From: RUG14300 sp964561145 | GTDB lineage: Bacteria > Bacillota > Clostridia > Christensenellales > CAG-1252 | Reading direction: 5' to 3' | NCBI GenBank assembly: GCA_964561145.1 | Contig: CAZLNZ010000010.1 | Location: forward strand, 16,259-80,258 | Length of the DNA: 64,000 nt | Shown here: in pieces, positions 1 to 7,543 of the stretch | How positions within the stretch are numbered: the first letter of the stretch is position 1 | How the letters are laid out: each line of letters opens with the position of its first letter | Made by a program: the position numbers and the translations under genes | The notes under the pieces: model-generated | What the model saw: the letters and a program-made list of their open reading frames with translations, nothing else | Told to the model about the DNA's origin: nothing | The model's database searches: none

Positions 1-124
1 ATGTGTAGTTAACTTGGTTTTTTGAACTATTCGCCATTGACTTTTGCAGGGACGATGCTATAAAATATAGGTGGAACAATCACAGATGTTTATTATCTGT
101 GTTATCCTTAAAGAGGTGAATGAT

Positions 125-1063
125 ATGTCTTTAGCACAAAATGTATTTTTCGCAATCGATTATGTTTTTGACCCTTTCCAAAACCCTCGCAAACAAATGA
201 AGCGTCTTGGAAATAAGGTTTCATGTGCAAAGGATATTCCCTATAATGAGAGTTACCCTGAAAATTGCTTAATGGATACCTATGTCGTTCCTAGAGAAAA
301 TGTTCGTTATCCTGTCATAATAGAGATACACGGAGGCGGTTTCGTTGCAGGAGACAAAAAATATCGTTCTTGTCTCTCCGCTTGGTACGCAGTTAATACC
401 GGTGCTTTTGTGTGCAATCTCAACTATGGTCTTGCACCTCGAGTCAGTTTCCCTACACCCATCTATGAGCTGTCGGGCATATTCGATTGGCTTTATAACA
501 ATGCCGAGGAATTAAGTCTCGATTTGGACAAGGTGATAATTACCGGTGACTCTGCCGGGGGATACTACTCTGCTTACCTCGCCGCACTAACCTCAAACAA
601 GATATTACAAGACAGATTGGGCATTTATCCCAAAATAAAGTTGTTCGGTGCTGTTATTAATTGTGGCATATACGATATGGATAAAGCCTTGAAAAACAAG
701 TCCATGCTTTGGATAAGTGAAAGTATTTGTCAAGACTTTACGGGTCTTACTCTAAAGGAACTTGACGGATTCGAGTATTTTGACGTTATCTCTCCGATGG
801 TCTATGTAGGTGAGGGCTTCCCTCAATCCTTTGTTGTTTATGCAAAAAAGGATGTCTTTTGTAAGGGACAGGGGCAAGCTCTTCTTGATCGGCTTGACGA
901 GCTTGGGATTTATAACGACCATTACGGGTCGAAGAGTTTTTTTGACAATCACACGTATTCTTTAACCTGGTCGTCTAGAGCGGCAAAGGTGACTAATAAG
1001 AGAATTTTGGAATTTATGAATTATTTGTATTATGGGCATAAGGAAATGCCGAAGGAGGATTGA
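125..1063 (+). CDS. Alpha/beta hydrolase, HSL / family IV esterase type
   Basis: About 312 residues. A predicted cytoplasmic serine hydrolase acting on carboxyl esters; the substrate cannot be read from the sequence. Seen: the oxyanion-hole motif HGGGF near residue 69, the nucleophile elbow GDSAGG with Ser near 143, and a C-terminal DNHTYSL stretch that offers a plausible catalytic His. Order and spacing fit the hormone-sensitive-lipase group and the length is usual. ATG 125 is preferred because AAAGAGGTG lies just before it; the in-frame GTG at 71 lacks such a site. There is no signal peptide. The next gene starts 2 bases after the stop, so the two are probably co-transcribed. Whether more genes lie upstream is hidden by the window edge. 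Confidence 0.85.
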   Translation: MSLAQNVFFAIDYVFDPFQNPRKQMKRLGNKVSCAKDIPYNESYPENCLMDTYVVPRENVRYPVIIEIHGGGFVAGDKKYRSCLSAWYAVNTGAFVCNLNYGLAPRVSFPTPIYELSGIFDWLYNNAEELSLDLDKVIITGDSAGGYYSAYLAALTSNKILQDRLGIYPKIKLFGAVINCGIYDMDKALKNKSMLWISESICQDFTGLTLKELDGFEYFDVISPMVYVGEGFPQSFVVYAKKDVFCKGQGQALLDRLDELGIYNDHYGSKSFFDNHTYSLTWSSRAAKVTNKRILEFMNYLYYGHKEMPKED

Positions 1064-1065
1064 AG

Positions 1066-2049
1066 ATGAATAAATATAAAAAGCTATCCGTATTTTTATT
1101 CACGACGATTTTGGTTATTATTTCAGCGGTATTTGTTGGCTGTAATAGTAAATCGGATAATTACTATCCGACAGGCGATGGTTATTATGGGAATGAAAGT
1201 TCAGAAGATACTGCTTATGCCGAGAGTGAGGCTGTAAGTGAGAGAAAGATAATCTATACTATCAACGCACAATTGACTGTTGAGGATGTTCCGGAGAGCG
1301 TGAGTCGTGCAAATTCTTTGTTGAAAGAAGGAGAGTGGGTTCAGTCTTCCTCAGAGGGAATAAGCTATTCCACCATAGTGTATAGGGTTAAGACGGAAAG
1401 GCTCGATGAGTTTATGGAGGGGATCAAGGCTCTCGGAGAGGTGAGAAGTGTACAAAAGGAGTCGAAGGATGTAAGCTTGGATTATTATGATAGCACGCTT
1501 CAAAAGGAGAGCCTCACAAAAGAAAGAGAACGTTTGTCCGAGCTTTTAGACAAGGCGTCGAGTGTGAGCGAGTTTATTCAAATTAACGAACGTTTGACAA
1601 AGATTGATAAGCAATTGATGGAACTTGAAGGTACTCTTAAAAACTATGACAGTCTTGTAGAATATAGTAAGGTTACCGTAAACTTTAGCAAGAAAGGAAC
1701 AGCCTATGTAGAACCCACTTTTGGCGAAACCCTTGCTGAAAGTTATGAAAACGGTTGGGAATTTGCTAAAAAACTCATAATCGGGATATTGGTCGCACTT
1801 CCCTTTATCGTAGTTATCGGTGGAATAATCGTCGGCGTGGTCTTTGCCGTAAAGGCATATCGGAAGAAAAAAGGCTATGTTCGCTTTAGAAACGTTGCTC
1901 CGAATATAAACAGGGATGCTCAACCTGCAGCTCAGCCCGTCAGAAATGGCGATGACGATTCCAAACCTTGTAATAATGAGGTGCCTTCAGTAAAGGAGGA
2001 CTCCGAGGATAAGCCTGAGAGTGAGTGCGAGAGTAACGATGACAAATAA
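1066..2049 (+). CDS. DUF4349 domain lipoprotein with C-terminal membrane segment
   Basis: About 327 residues. Seen: a basic N-terminus, a hydrophobic stretch and a lipobox ending in Cys (FVGC) near residue 26, so a lipid-anchored extracytoplasmic protein. The middle contains the DUF4349 pattern: RKIIYTINAQLTVED, then a GEVRSVQ / DVSLDYYDS block and a coiled-coil hairpin ending KVTVNFSKK. A strong transmembrane helix follows (about 225-262), with a basic then acidic, Pro/Asp-rich cytoplasmic tail. Family function is not established; envelope-associated roles are usually assumed. Start ATG 1066 is preceded by GAAGGAGGA at the end of the upstream esterase gene; TTG 1060 is too close to that site. 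Two anchors (lipid and helix) on one protein are typical of this family. Confidence 0.85.
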   Translation: MNKYKKLSVFLFTTILVIISAVFVGCNSKSDNYYPTGDGYYGNESSEDTAYAESEAVSERKIIYTINAQLTVEDVPESVSRANSLLKEGEWVQSSSEGISYSTIVYRVKTERLDEFMEGIKALGEVRSVQKESKDVSLDYYDSTLQKESLTKERERLSELLDKASSVSEFIQINERLTKIDKQLMELEGTLKNYDSLVEYSKVTVNFSKKGTAYVEPTFGETLAESYENGWEFAKKLIIGILVALPFIVVIGGIIVGVVFAVKAYRKKKGYVRFRNVAPNINRDAQPAAQPVRNGDDDSKPCNNEVPSVKEDSEDKPESECESNDDK

Positions 2050-2094
2050 CATGTAAGATAGCCACATTAAATCGGCTTTTAATGATAGCATATA

Positions 2095-2132
2095 AGATCA
2101 AGAATGCTTTATGACGATTCTTGGTCTTTTTG
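2095..2132 (+). terminator. Rho-independent terminator after the DUF4349 gene
   Basis: An 11-bp stem (2095-2105 with 2117-2127, one G-U pair) closes an 11-base loop and runs straight into a T tract. It lies 45 bases after the stop codon. Confidence 0.7.
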
Positions 2133-2512
2133 TTTATAGACTTAGCTTTTTCTTTTGCAAAAAAAGCTATTTGCCTTTGCTCTTTAAGTAGGGAGGAGGT
2201 TTTTTTTAACAACGCTTGTCTGACAACAGTAGATTGTTTTCCGTTGTTACTTGATATAAAATAATAGTAAAGGTAGAATGCATAGAGAAAACGCCGGTTT
2301 CTTTAATATGCATCGAAGGGGGGCTTTATTGTCCGTTACAAATGAATTATTATGCAATTCGGATTGCTTGCTTTAAGTTTTTTTTGATAACAACTTGGAT
2401 TCACTGTTGTTTAAGAATCATTAACGTACAGAGATATTATGATGTCTTATGGTTTATAAAAAAATAACACACTTTTTACGTACTTTTTGTGGAAAAATGA
2501 AAAAATCTCCTA
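2133..2512. other. Non-coding stretch with two inverted repeats
   Basis: No convincing gene is seen. A 9-bp AT-rich inverted repeat lies at 2143-2151 / 2161-2169, and an 8-bp inverted repeat TAACAACG / CGTTGTTA at 2207-2214 / 2242-2249 encloses a smaller AACA/TGTT pair. These could be RNA structure or chance in AT-rich DNA. No known riboswitch or ncRNA signature was recognised. Confidence 0.5.
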
Positions 2513-2540
2513 TTGACATTAACTTTATGTATGTTATAAT
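2513..2540 (+). promoter_or_regulatory. SigA-type promoter of the flavoprotein/kinase operon
   Basis: Consensus -35 TTGACA at 2513-2518 and consensus -10 TATAAT at 2535-2540 with a 16-bp spacer. The first gene starts about 130 bases after the expected transcription start. Confidence 0.8.
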
Positions 2541-2571
2541 ATAATAGTAATAGTATAATCGGTTTCCTCGT

Positions 2572-2588
2572 CCAAGGCTTGTCCTTGG
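2572..2588 (+). promoter_or_regulatory. Leader hairpin in the operon 5' UTR
   Basis: CCAAGG, a 5-base loop and CCTTGG, about 25 bases after the expected transcription start. It has no T tract after it, so it is not a terminator by itself. A leader binding site (compare GlpP-controlled glycerol leaders of Bacilli) is possible but is only inferred. Confidence 0.4.
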
Positions 2589-2675
2589 CGTAAATCACCT
2601 ATCCTTTGGGTGTATATATAAATTTTTTCTGTTCCTATGTCCTGTGAAGGTGTAGGGCTGTGCATATAGATAATA

Positions 2676-4388
2676 ATGAAAGCTTCTTTTAATAAGATTG
2701 CCAAGGCAATCCATGCTATATATCCCGCCGTCAAGGTGGATGAATTTAGAGAGTGTATTCGACTTACCGGAGAGTTGGATAATTGGGACGATATAGTCCG
2801 TGTCGGGCAAATGGCGGTGAAAGCCAAATCCTTGGGCGTAATCAATGACGTTAAGCTTAAGAATTTTTGTGAAACTCCAAAAAAAACTATAATTAGAGAT
2901 GATAAGTTGGACGGAAAGCGCCCGCAGATTTTGATTATCGGCGGAGGTGTGGTCGGTTGCGCTATTGCAAGGGAACTATCTCGCTATGATGTTAGCGTAA
3001 TGCTTGTTGAAAAGGAAAATGATGTTGCCCTTGCACAGTCTTCTCGTAATGACGGTGATGTTCATGTCGGAATCGACTTAAAGCCCGATCAAGCGAAGCA
3101 TTACTATAATTCTAGGGGTAATGCTATGTTCGAGAGACTTTCCGACGAGCTTGGTGTGGAATTTCAGCGAACGGGACATTTGCTTGTATTTTCAAGGAGT
3201 TACGAAAGACTTCTTGTCCCCATTTTGAAATCGAGAGCGAAAAAATTAAACATCGAGGGTGTACGATTCGTCAAAGGTAAGGAGCTGCTGGAAATTGAAC
3301 CCGGCGTTCCGTCTTGGAATCGCGGTGCACTGTATATGCCGTCGGGCGGAGAAATTTGTCCTTATGCTTTTACCATTGCTTTGGCGGAAAGTGCCGCACT
3401 TAACGGTGTCGATATCGAGCTGAACACTATGGTTGAGGGAATGACTTTGTTGAATGGCAGAATCAACGGAGTTAAAACCAATAGAGGCACGGTGTATCCT
3501 CAGATAATAATCAATTGTGCCGGGGTTTATAGTGATGTAATAGCAGGTTATGCCGGAGATAGAACTTTTACTATTCATCCTAGGAAGGGGTCTGTTTTGA
3601 TATTGGACAAAAAGAAAGCGGGTTATGCTTCCACTTCTATGAACAAATCTCCTCTTGCCAAGGATAAAGGCTTCCGCTCAAAGCATACAAAAGGAGGCGG
3701 TATCGTACATACGGTTGACGGCAATGTTTTGGTAGGACCTAGTGCAGAGGAACAACCCTATAGAGAGGATTATTCTACCAGTGCGGAAATGCTCGACAAT
3801 GTTTTTAAGAAGCAGAAAGAGGTTTCCGAAAACATGGAAAAATCCGATATCATCACATATTTCTCGGGAATCAGAGCTTCAAACTACGAGGAGGACTTCG
3901 TTGTTAGAAAGGGTATTTTTACCAAGAATATCATTGAGGCGGCTTGTATTCAATCGCCCGGACTGACCGCATCGCCTGCAATTGCGGTAGATGTGTCCGA
4001 GTGGGCAATAGAGATGCTTGGAGGAGCAAAGGAGAACTTCTCCTTTAATCCGTATCGAAAGGTTCCGCCAAAACCTTTGAAAATGACAAATGAACAGAGG
4101 GACGAGCTTATAAGGCGTAATCCCGATTATGGTGTGATCGTATGTCGTTGTGAGGAGATAAGTAAGGGTGAGATAATCGATGCCTTGAAATCCCCGATCC
4201 CCGTCACTACCATAGATGGGGTTAAAAGACGTTGTCGTGCCGGAATGGGAAGATGTCAGGGAGGTTTCTGTTCCCCGCAAGTTGCTAAAATAATAGCCGA
4301 GTATCAAGGAATATCGTTGGAAAAGGTGCAAAAATCTTCAGCCAACAGTCCGATAGTGTTTGGGGATGTCAAAGGAGAAAATGCATGA
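2676..4388 (+). CDS. GlpA-like FAD-dependent (glycerol-3-phosphate) dehydrogenase with BFD Fe-S domain
   Basis: 570 residues. Predicted oxidation of glycerol-3-phosphate or a related alpha-hydroxy compound with FAD, as part of a multi-subunit enzyme with the next two gene products. Seen: a Rossmann dinucleotide motif GGGVVGCAIA near residue 89, a DAO-type body (NDGDVHVGIDL, FSGIRASNYEEDFVV), then a C-terminal BFD-like [2Fe-2S] domain with Cys at VCRCEE (about 489-491) and RCRAGMGRCQGGFC (about 518-532). An N-terminal extension of about 85 residues precedes the flavin domain, which is unusual. ATG 2676 follows an in-frame stop and has no clear ribosome-binding site. The stop overlaps the next start by 4 bases, so translation is coupled. 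The substrate is inferred from family and neighbours. Confidence 0.8.
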   Translation: MKASFNKIAKAIHAIYPAVKVDEFRECIRLTGELDNWDDIVRVGQMAVKAKSLGVINDVKLKNFCETPKKTIIRDDKLDGKRPQILIIGGGVVGCAIARELSRYDVSVMLVEKENDVALAQSSRNDGDVHVGIDLKPDQAKHYYNSRGNAMFERLSDELGVEFQRTGHLLVFSRSYERLLVPILKSRAKKLNIEGVRFVKGKELLEIEPGVPSWNRGALYMPSGGEICPYAFTIALAESAALNGVDIELNTMVEGMTLLNGRINGVKTNRGTVYPQIIINCAGVYSDVIAGYAGDRTFTIHPRKGSVLILDKKKAGYASTSMNKSPLAKDKGFRSKHTKGGGIVHTVDGNVLVGPSAEEQPYREDYSTSAEMLDNVFKKQKEVSENMEKSDIITYFSGIRASNYEEDFVVRKGIFTKNIIEAACIQSPGLTASPAIAVDVSEWAIEMLGGAKENFSFNPYRKVPPKPLKMTNEQRDELIRRNPDYGVIVCRCEEISKGEIIDALKSPIPVTTIDGVKRRCRAGMGRCQGGFCSPQVAKIIAEYQGISLEKVQKSSANSPIVFGDVKGENA

Positions 4389-5626
4389 GGACTTATGATG
4401 TAATTGTTATCGGAGGAGGTCCTGCAGGTCTTGCAGCTGCCGTACGAGTTGCCAAATCAAGACAGTCGGTTTTGGTTATTGAAAGGGAGAGTAGAGCAGG
4501 CGGTATATTGAAGCAGTGTATTCACGATGGCTTTGGCCTTGTACGCTTTAAGGAAAAGCTTTCCGGTCCGGAGTATACCGAAAGATTTTTGGAAGAGGCA
4601 CTGCAGGTCGGTGTCGAAATAAGTGTCAACTCTTTTGTGAGCGGGATAAAAAAAAGAGATTCTTTATTTGAACTGGTGTATGTTTGCCCGGAGGGGCTTA
4701 ACCTGGTTAAAAGCAGAAGTGTTATTTTGGCAACGGGTGCCAGGGAACGTTCCGCAAGACAAGTGTTTATTCAAGGCACTCGTCCTTCGGGAATTTTTAC
4801 GGCAGGAACCGCTCAATATTACGTAAACATTTTAGGAAAGCTTCCTACGAAAAGATGTGTTATTTTAGGAAGCGGAGATATAGGCTTGATTATGGCAAGA
4901 CGGTTAACCCTTGAGGGGGCAAGCGTCGAGGGTGTTTATGAGATTAAGAACACTCCATCGGGGCTTAGTCGAAATATCCAGCAATGTTTAAAGGATTTTG
5001 ATATTCCTCTTTATTTATCTCACACTGTAACAAGGGTGTTCGGAGAGGGGCGACTTACTGGCGTGGAGGTTCAAGAGGTTGATGAAAATATGAAACCGAT
5101 TGCAGGAACCGAGCGTATTATTCCCTGTGATGCTTTGATTCTGTCGGTAGGCTTGATTCCGGAAAACGAGGTGGCAGAAAGCATCTATGTTCCGATATCG
5201 CCCAAGACGAAAGGTGCTATCGTTGATCAAAATATGATGACTCTTATCCCCGGTGTATTTGCTTGCGGCAACTGCTTGCATATTAATGATCTTGTTGATT
5301 ATGTTTCGGAAAGCGCAGAAGTAGCTGCGGACGGTGCTGTAGGATATTTCGATGGAAAGGAGCGTACTTTTGCCGAGGTGCAAGGCGGTAAAAATATCTC
5401 CTATTGTGTTCCTCAAAGGCTTGACGTCAATTCATTAAAAGAAAAGACCGTGTGTTATTTCAGAGTGGATAAGCCTTTGTCTAAGTCTACACTTGTAGTG
5501 AAGGTCGGAGAAAAGGAGTTGTATAGGAGAAGCTATCTTGCTTTAAGACCGCCGGAAATGCAGCGAATAGAGGTGGATTTCTCAAGTCTTTCAGAAGGTG
5601 ATAACGTCGTTTTTGACGTAGAGTAA
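4385..5626 (+). CDS. FAD/NAD(P)-dependent oxidoreductase, partner subunit of the GlpA-like enzyme
   Basis: 413 residues. Seen: N-terminal FAD motif VIVIGGGPAGLAAA (residues 6-19), ATGARERSA, a second Rossmann motif VILGSGDIGLIMARR near 160-174 for NAD(P), and FACGNCLHINDLVDYVSESAE near the C-terminus, followed by a short beta-rich tail of about 90 residues. This resembles pyridine-nucleotide-disulfide oxidoreductases without a redox-active CxxC. In anaerobic Firmicutes such proteins are commonly encoded with a GlpA-like subunit and a DUF1667 protein, and the three probably form one electron-transferring enzyme. The start overlaps the upstream stop (ATGA), preceded by AAAGGAG. The gene is complete and of usual length. 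Confidence 0.85.
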   Translation: MRTYDVIVIGGGPAGLAAAVRVAKSRQSVLVIERESRAGGILKQCIHDGFGLVRFKEKLSGPEYTERFLEEALQVGVEISVNSFVSGIKKRDSLFELVYVCPEGLNLVKSRSVILATGARERSARQVFIQGTRPSGIFTAGTAQYYVNILGKLPTKRCVILGSGDIGLIMARRLTLEGASVEGVYEIKNTPSGLSRNIQQCLKDFDIPLYLSHTVTRVFGEGRLTGVEVQEVDENMKPIAGTERIIPCDALILSVGLIPENEVAESIYVPISPKTKGAIVDQNMMTLIPGVFACGNCLHINDLVDYVSESAEVAADGAVGYFDGKERTFAEVQGGKNISYCVPQRLDVNSLKEKTVCYFRVDKPLSKSTLVVKVGEKELYRRSYLALRPPEMQRIEVDFSSLSEGDNVVFDVE

Positions 5627-5638
5627 AGAGGTGTTGAC

Positions 5639-5980
5639 ATGATTACTTGTATTGTGTGTCCGAACGGATGCGATATTGACGAGAATAACCAATTTCAAGG
5701 TGCGGGTTGCCCGAGAGGGGTTGCTTACGCTAAAGAAGAAATTACTTCGCCCAAGCGTAGCTTGACAACAACCGTTCGTACTGTTTTCAGGGAATTCCCC
5801 GTTCTCCCGGTTAGAACGGACGGGGCTATAGATAAAGACAGTGTTTTTGAAGCAATGAAGGTCATTAACACTATTACGGTAGACAAAAAGCTTAAAAGAG
5901 GTGACATTGTTATAGAAAATCTTTTGGGGCAATCGGTTAATGTTATCGCAACCAGCGATATGACTTTAGCCATCGATTAA
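5639..5980 (+). CDS. DUF1667 small cysteine-motif protein
   Basis: 113 residues. Seen: CIVCPNGC at residues 4-11 and a further GCPRG near 23-27, four cysteines in an arrangement that suggests an Fe-S or metal site; the rest is soluble. DUF1667 proteins are regularly encoded just after GlpA-like and FAD oxidoreductase genes, so this is probably the small electron-carrying subunit, a functional counterpart of GlpC in enterobacteria (inference). ATG 5639 is preceded by AAAGAGGTG. Gaps to both neighbours are under 15 bases, in the middle of the operon. Confidence 0.85.
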   Translation: MITCIVCPNGCDIDENNQFQGAGCPRGVAYAKEEITSPKRSLTTTVRTVFREFPVLPVRTDGAIDKDSVFEAMKVINTITVDKKLKRGDIVIENLLGQSVNVIATSDMTLAID

Positions 5981-5989
5981 GGAGGTATA

Positions 5990-7543
5990 ATGAAGGACTT
6001 AATTCTATCCGTCGACTGCGGGACACAAAGTACAAGAGCGATGCTTTTTGATAAAAAGGGCAATTTAGTGGCTAAGAGCAAAGTTGCGTTTAAACCATAT
6101 TTTACCACAGAGAAAGGGCGTTGCGAACAGCACCCGGAATTCTATTATGAGCAGCTGTGTAAGGCGACAAACGAGCTTGTTGCGACTAATCCCGAGTTAA
6201 AAGATAGAATCGCTGCAATGACGATTACCACTATACGTGACACTTTTATTTGCGTCGACGAGGATTATAATGCCGTTGCTCCTTGTATAATGTGGTTAGA
6301 TCAACGTAAGGCACCAATTACAAAAGCCGACGTTCCTCTTATCAGGAGATTGATTTTCAAATTAGTCGGAATGTATGATGCGGTTATTAAGCAAATGACC
6401 AATGGTTTTTCAAATTGGATAATGAAGTGCGATAAAGACACTTGGGCGAAAACTGCAAAATATATATCATATGGCGGCTATCTTGCACATCGTTTGACCG
6501 GAGCGGTAAAGGATGCTGTTGCCGCAAACGTCGGTCATATTCCCATTAATTATCGCAAACAAAAGTGGCATAAGAAATCTAATTTGCAAAGTTGCCTTTT
6601 CCCGATAGAAAAAGAAAAACTTCCAGAGCTTGTTCCTACCGGTACCGACCTTGGTGGTTTGACGGCACAGGCGGCATTGGACACGGGCTTACCTCAAGGT
6701 TTGAAATTGATTGCTTGTGGCTCTGATAAGGCTTGTGAAACCTTGGGCGTCGGATGTATTTCCGATAAAAGTGCGTCTTTAAGCTATGGTACAACTGCAA
6801 CGATACAAATCACCACAGATAAGTATAAGGAGCCTATCCCGTTTATGCCCTCTTATCCTGCGGTTATAAACGGAAGATTTAATCCGGAGGTGCAGATATA
6901 TCGTGGATATTGGATGATAACCTGGTTTAAAGAGGAGTTTGCAAAGAAGGAGGCTGAGTTAGCGGCACTTGAAGGAATTTCTGTCGAGGAATATCTTGAC
7001 AGAGAGTTGAACGATGTTCCTGCCGGTTGCGATGGTTTAGTGCTTCAACCCTTCTGGCAACCGGGATTAAAGGAACCCGAGGGCAGGGGATGCATGGTAG
7101 GCTTTACCGATGCACATTCGAGAAAGCATATATTTAGAGCAATTATCGAAGGCATTTGCTTTGGTTTGTACGAAGGAATGCTTGCGATGCAAAAGAAAAC
7201 GGGTAAGAGAATTGAATTCGTCACGGTATCCGGTGGAGGCTCGTGCGATGACAACATTTGTCAGATTACGGCAGACGTATTCGGATTGCCGGTAAAGAGG
7301 GTGCAGACCTATGAAACCAGCGGATTAGGTGCGGCAATTGTAGGTTTTTTGGGTCTAGGTGAATATGATAGCGTTGAAAAAGCCGTTGAAAATATGGTTC
7401 ACTACAGCGATAAAGTATTTCATCCCGATGAAAAGAATCATCAAACCTATCAAAGGATTTTTAAAAATGTGTACAGTAAGCTGTATAAGAGGGTAAAACC
7501 CCTATATCTTAATATGATTAAAAACGAAAAGGAGGCAGAATAA
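5990..7543 (+). CDS. FGGY-family carbohydrate kinase
   Basis: 517 residues. ATP-dependent phosphorylation of a sugar or polyol in the cytoplasm. Seen: N-terminal SVDCGTQSTRAMLFD phosphate-binding motif (residues 7-21), MWLDQR, the second-domain GSDKACETLGVG and SYGTTATIQ elements, and the C-terminal signature VSGGGSCDDNICQITADVFG followed by ETSGLGAAIVG. The length fits xylulokinase/glycerol-kinase relatives. Lying between a GlpA-like dehydrogenase and an alkyl-DHAP-synthase-like enzyme, it more likely makes a three-carbon phosphate (glycerol or dihydroxyacetone) than xylulose-5-phosphate, but sequence alone does not settle this. GGAGG lies before ATG 5990. It overlaps the next gene by one base. 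Confidence 0.85.
   Translation: MKDLILSVDCGTQSTRAMLFDKKGNLVAKSKVAFKPYFTTEKGRCEQHPEFYYEQLCKATNELVATNPELKDRIAAMTITTIRDTFICVDEDYNAVAPCIMWLDQRKAPITKADVPLIRRLIFKLVGMYDAVIKQMTNGFSNWIMKCDKDTWAKTAKYISYGGYLAHRLTGAVKDAVAANVGHIPINYRKQKWHKKSNLQSCLFPIEKEKLPELVPTGTDLGGLTAQAALDTGLPQGLKLIACGSDKACETLGVGCISDKSASLSYGTTATIQITTDKYKEPIPFMPSYPAVINGRFNPEVQIYRGYWMITWFKEEFAKKEAELAALEGISVEEYLDRELNDVPAGCDGLVLQPFWQPGLKEPEGRGCMVGFTDAHSRKHIFRAIIEGICFGLYEGMLAMQKKTGKRIEFVTVSGGGSCDDNICQITADVFGLPVKRVQTYETSGLGAAIVGFLGLGEYDSVEKAVENMVHYSDKVFHPDEKNHQTYQRIFKNVYSKLYKRVKPLYLNMIKNEKEAE

Noticed and set aside
1546..1923. 125-residue minus-strand ORF within the DUF4349 gene
   Set aside because: Opposite a clearly recognised domain, with no ribosome-binding site; a shadow.
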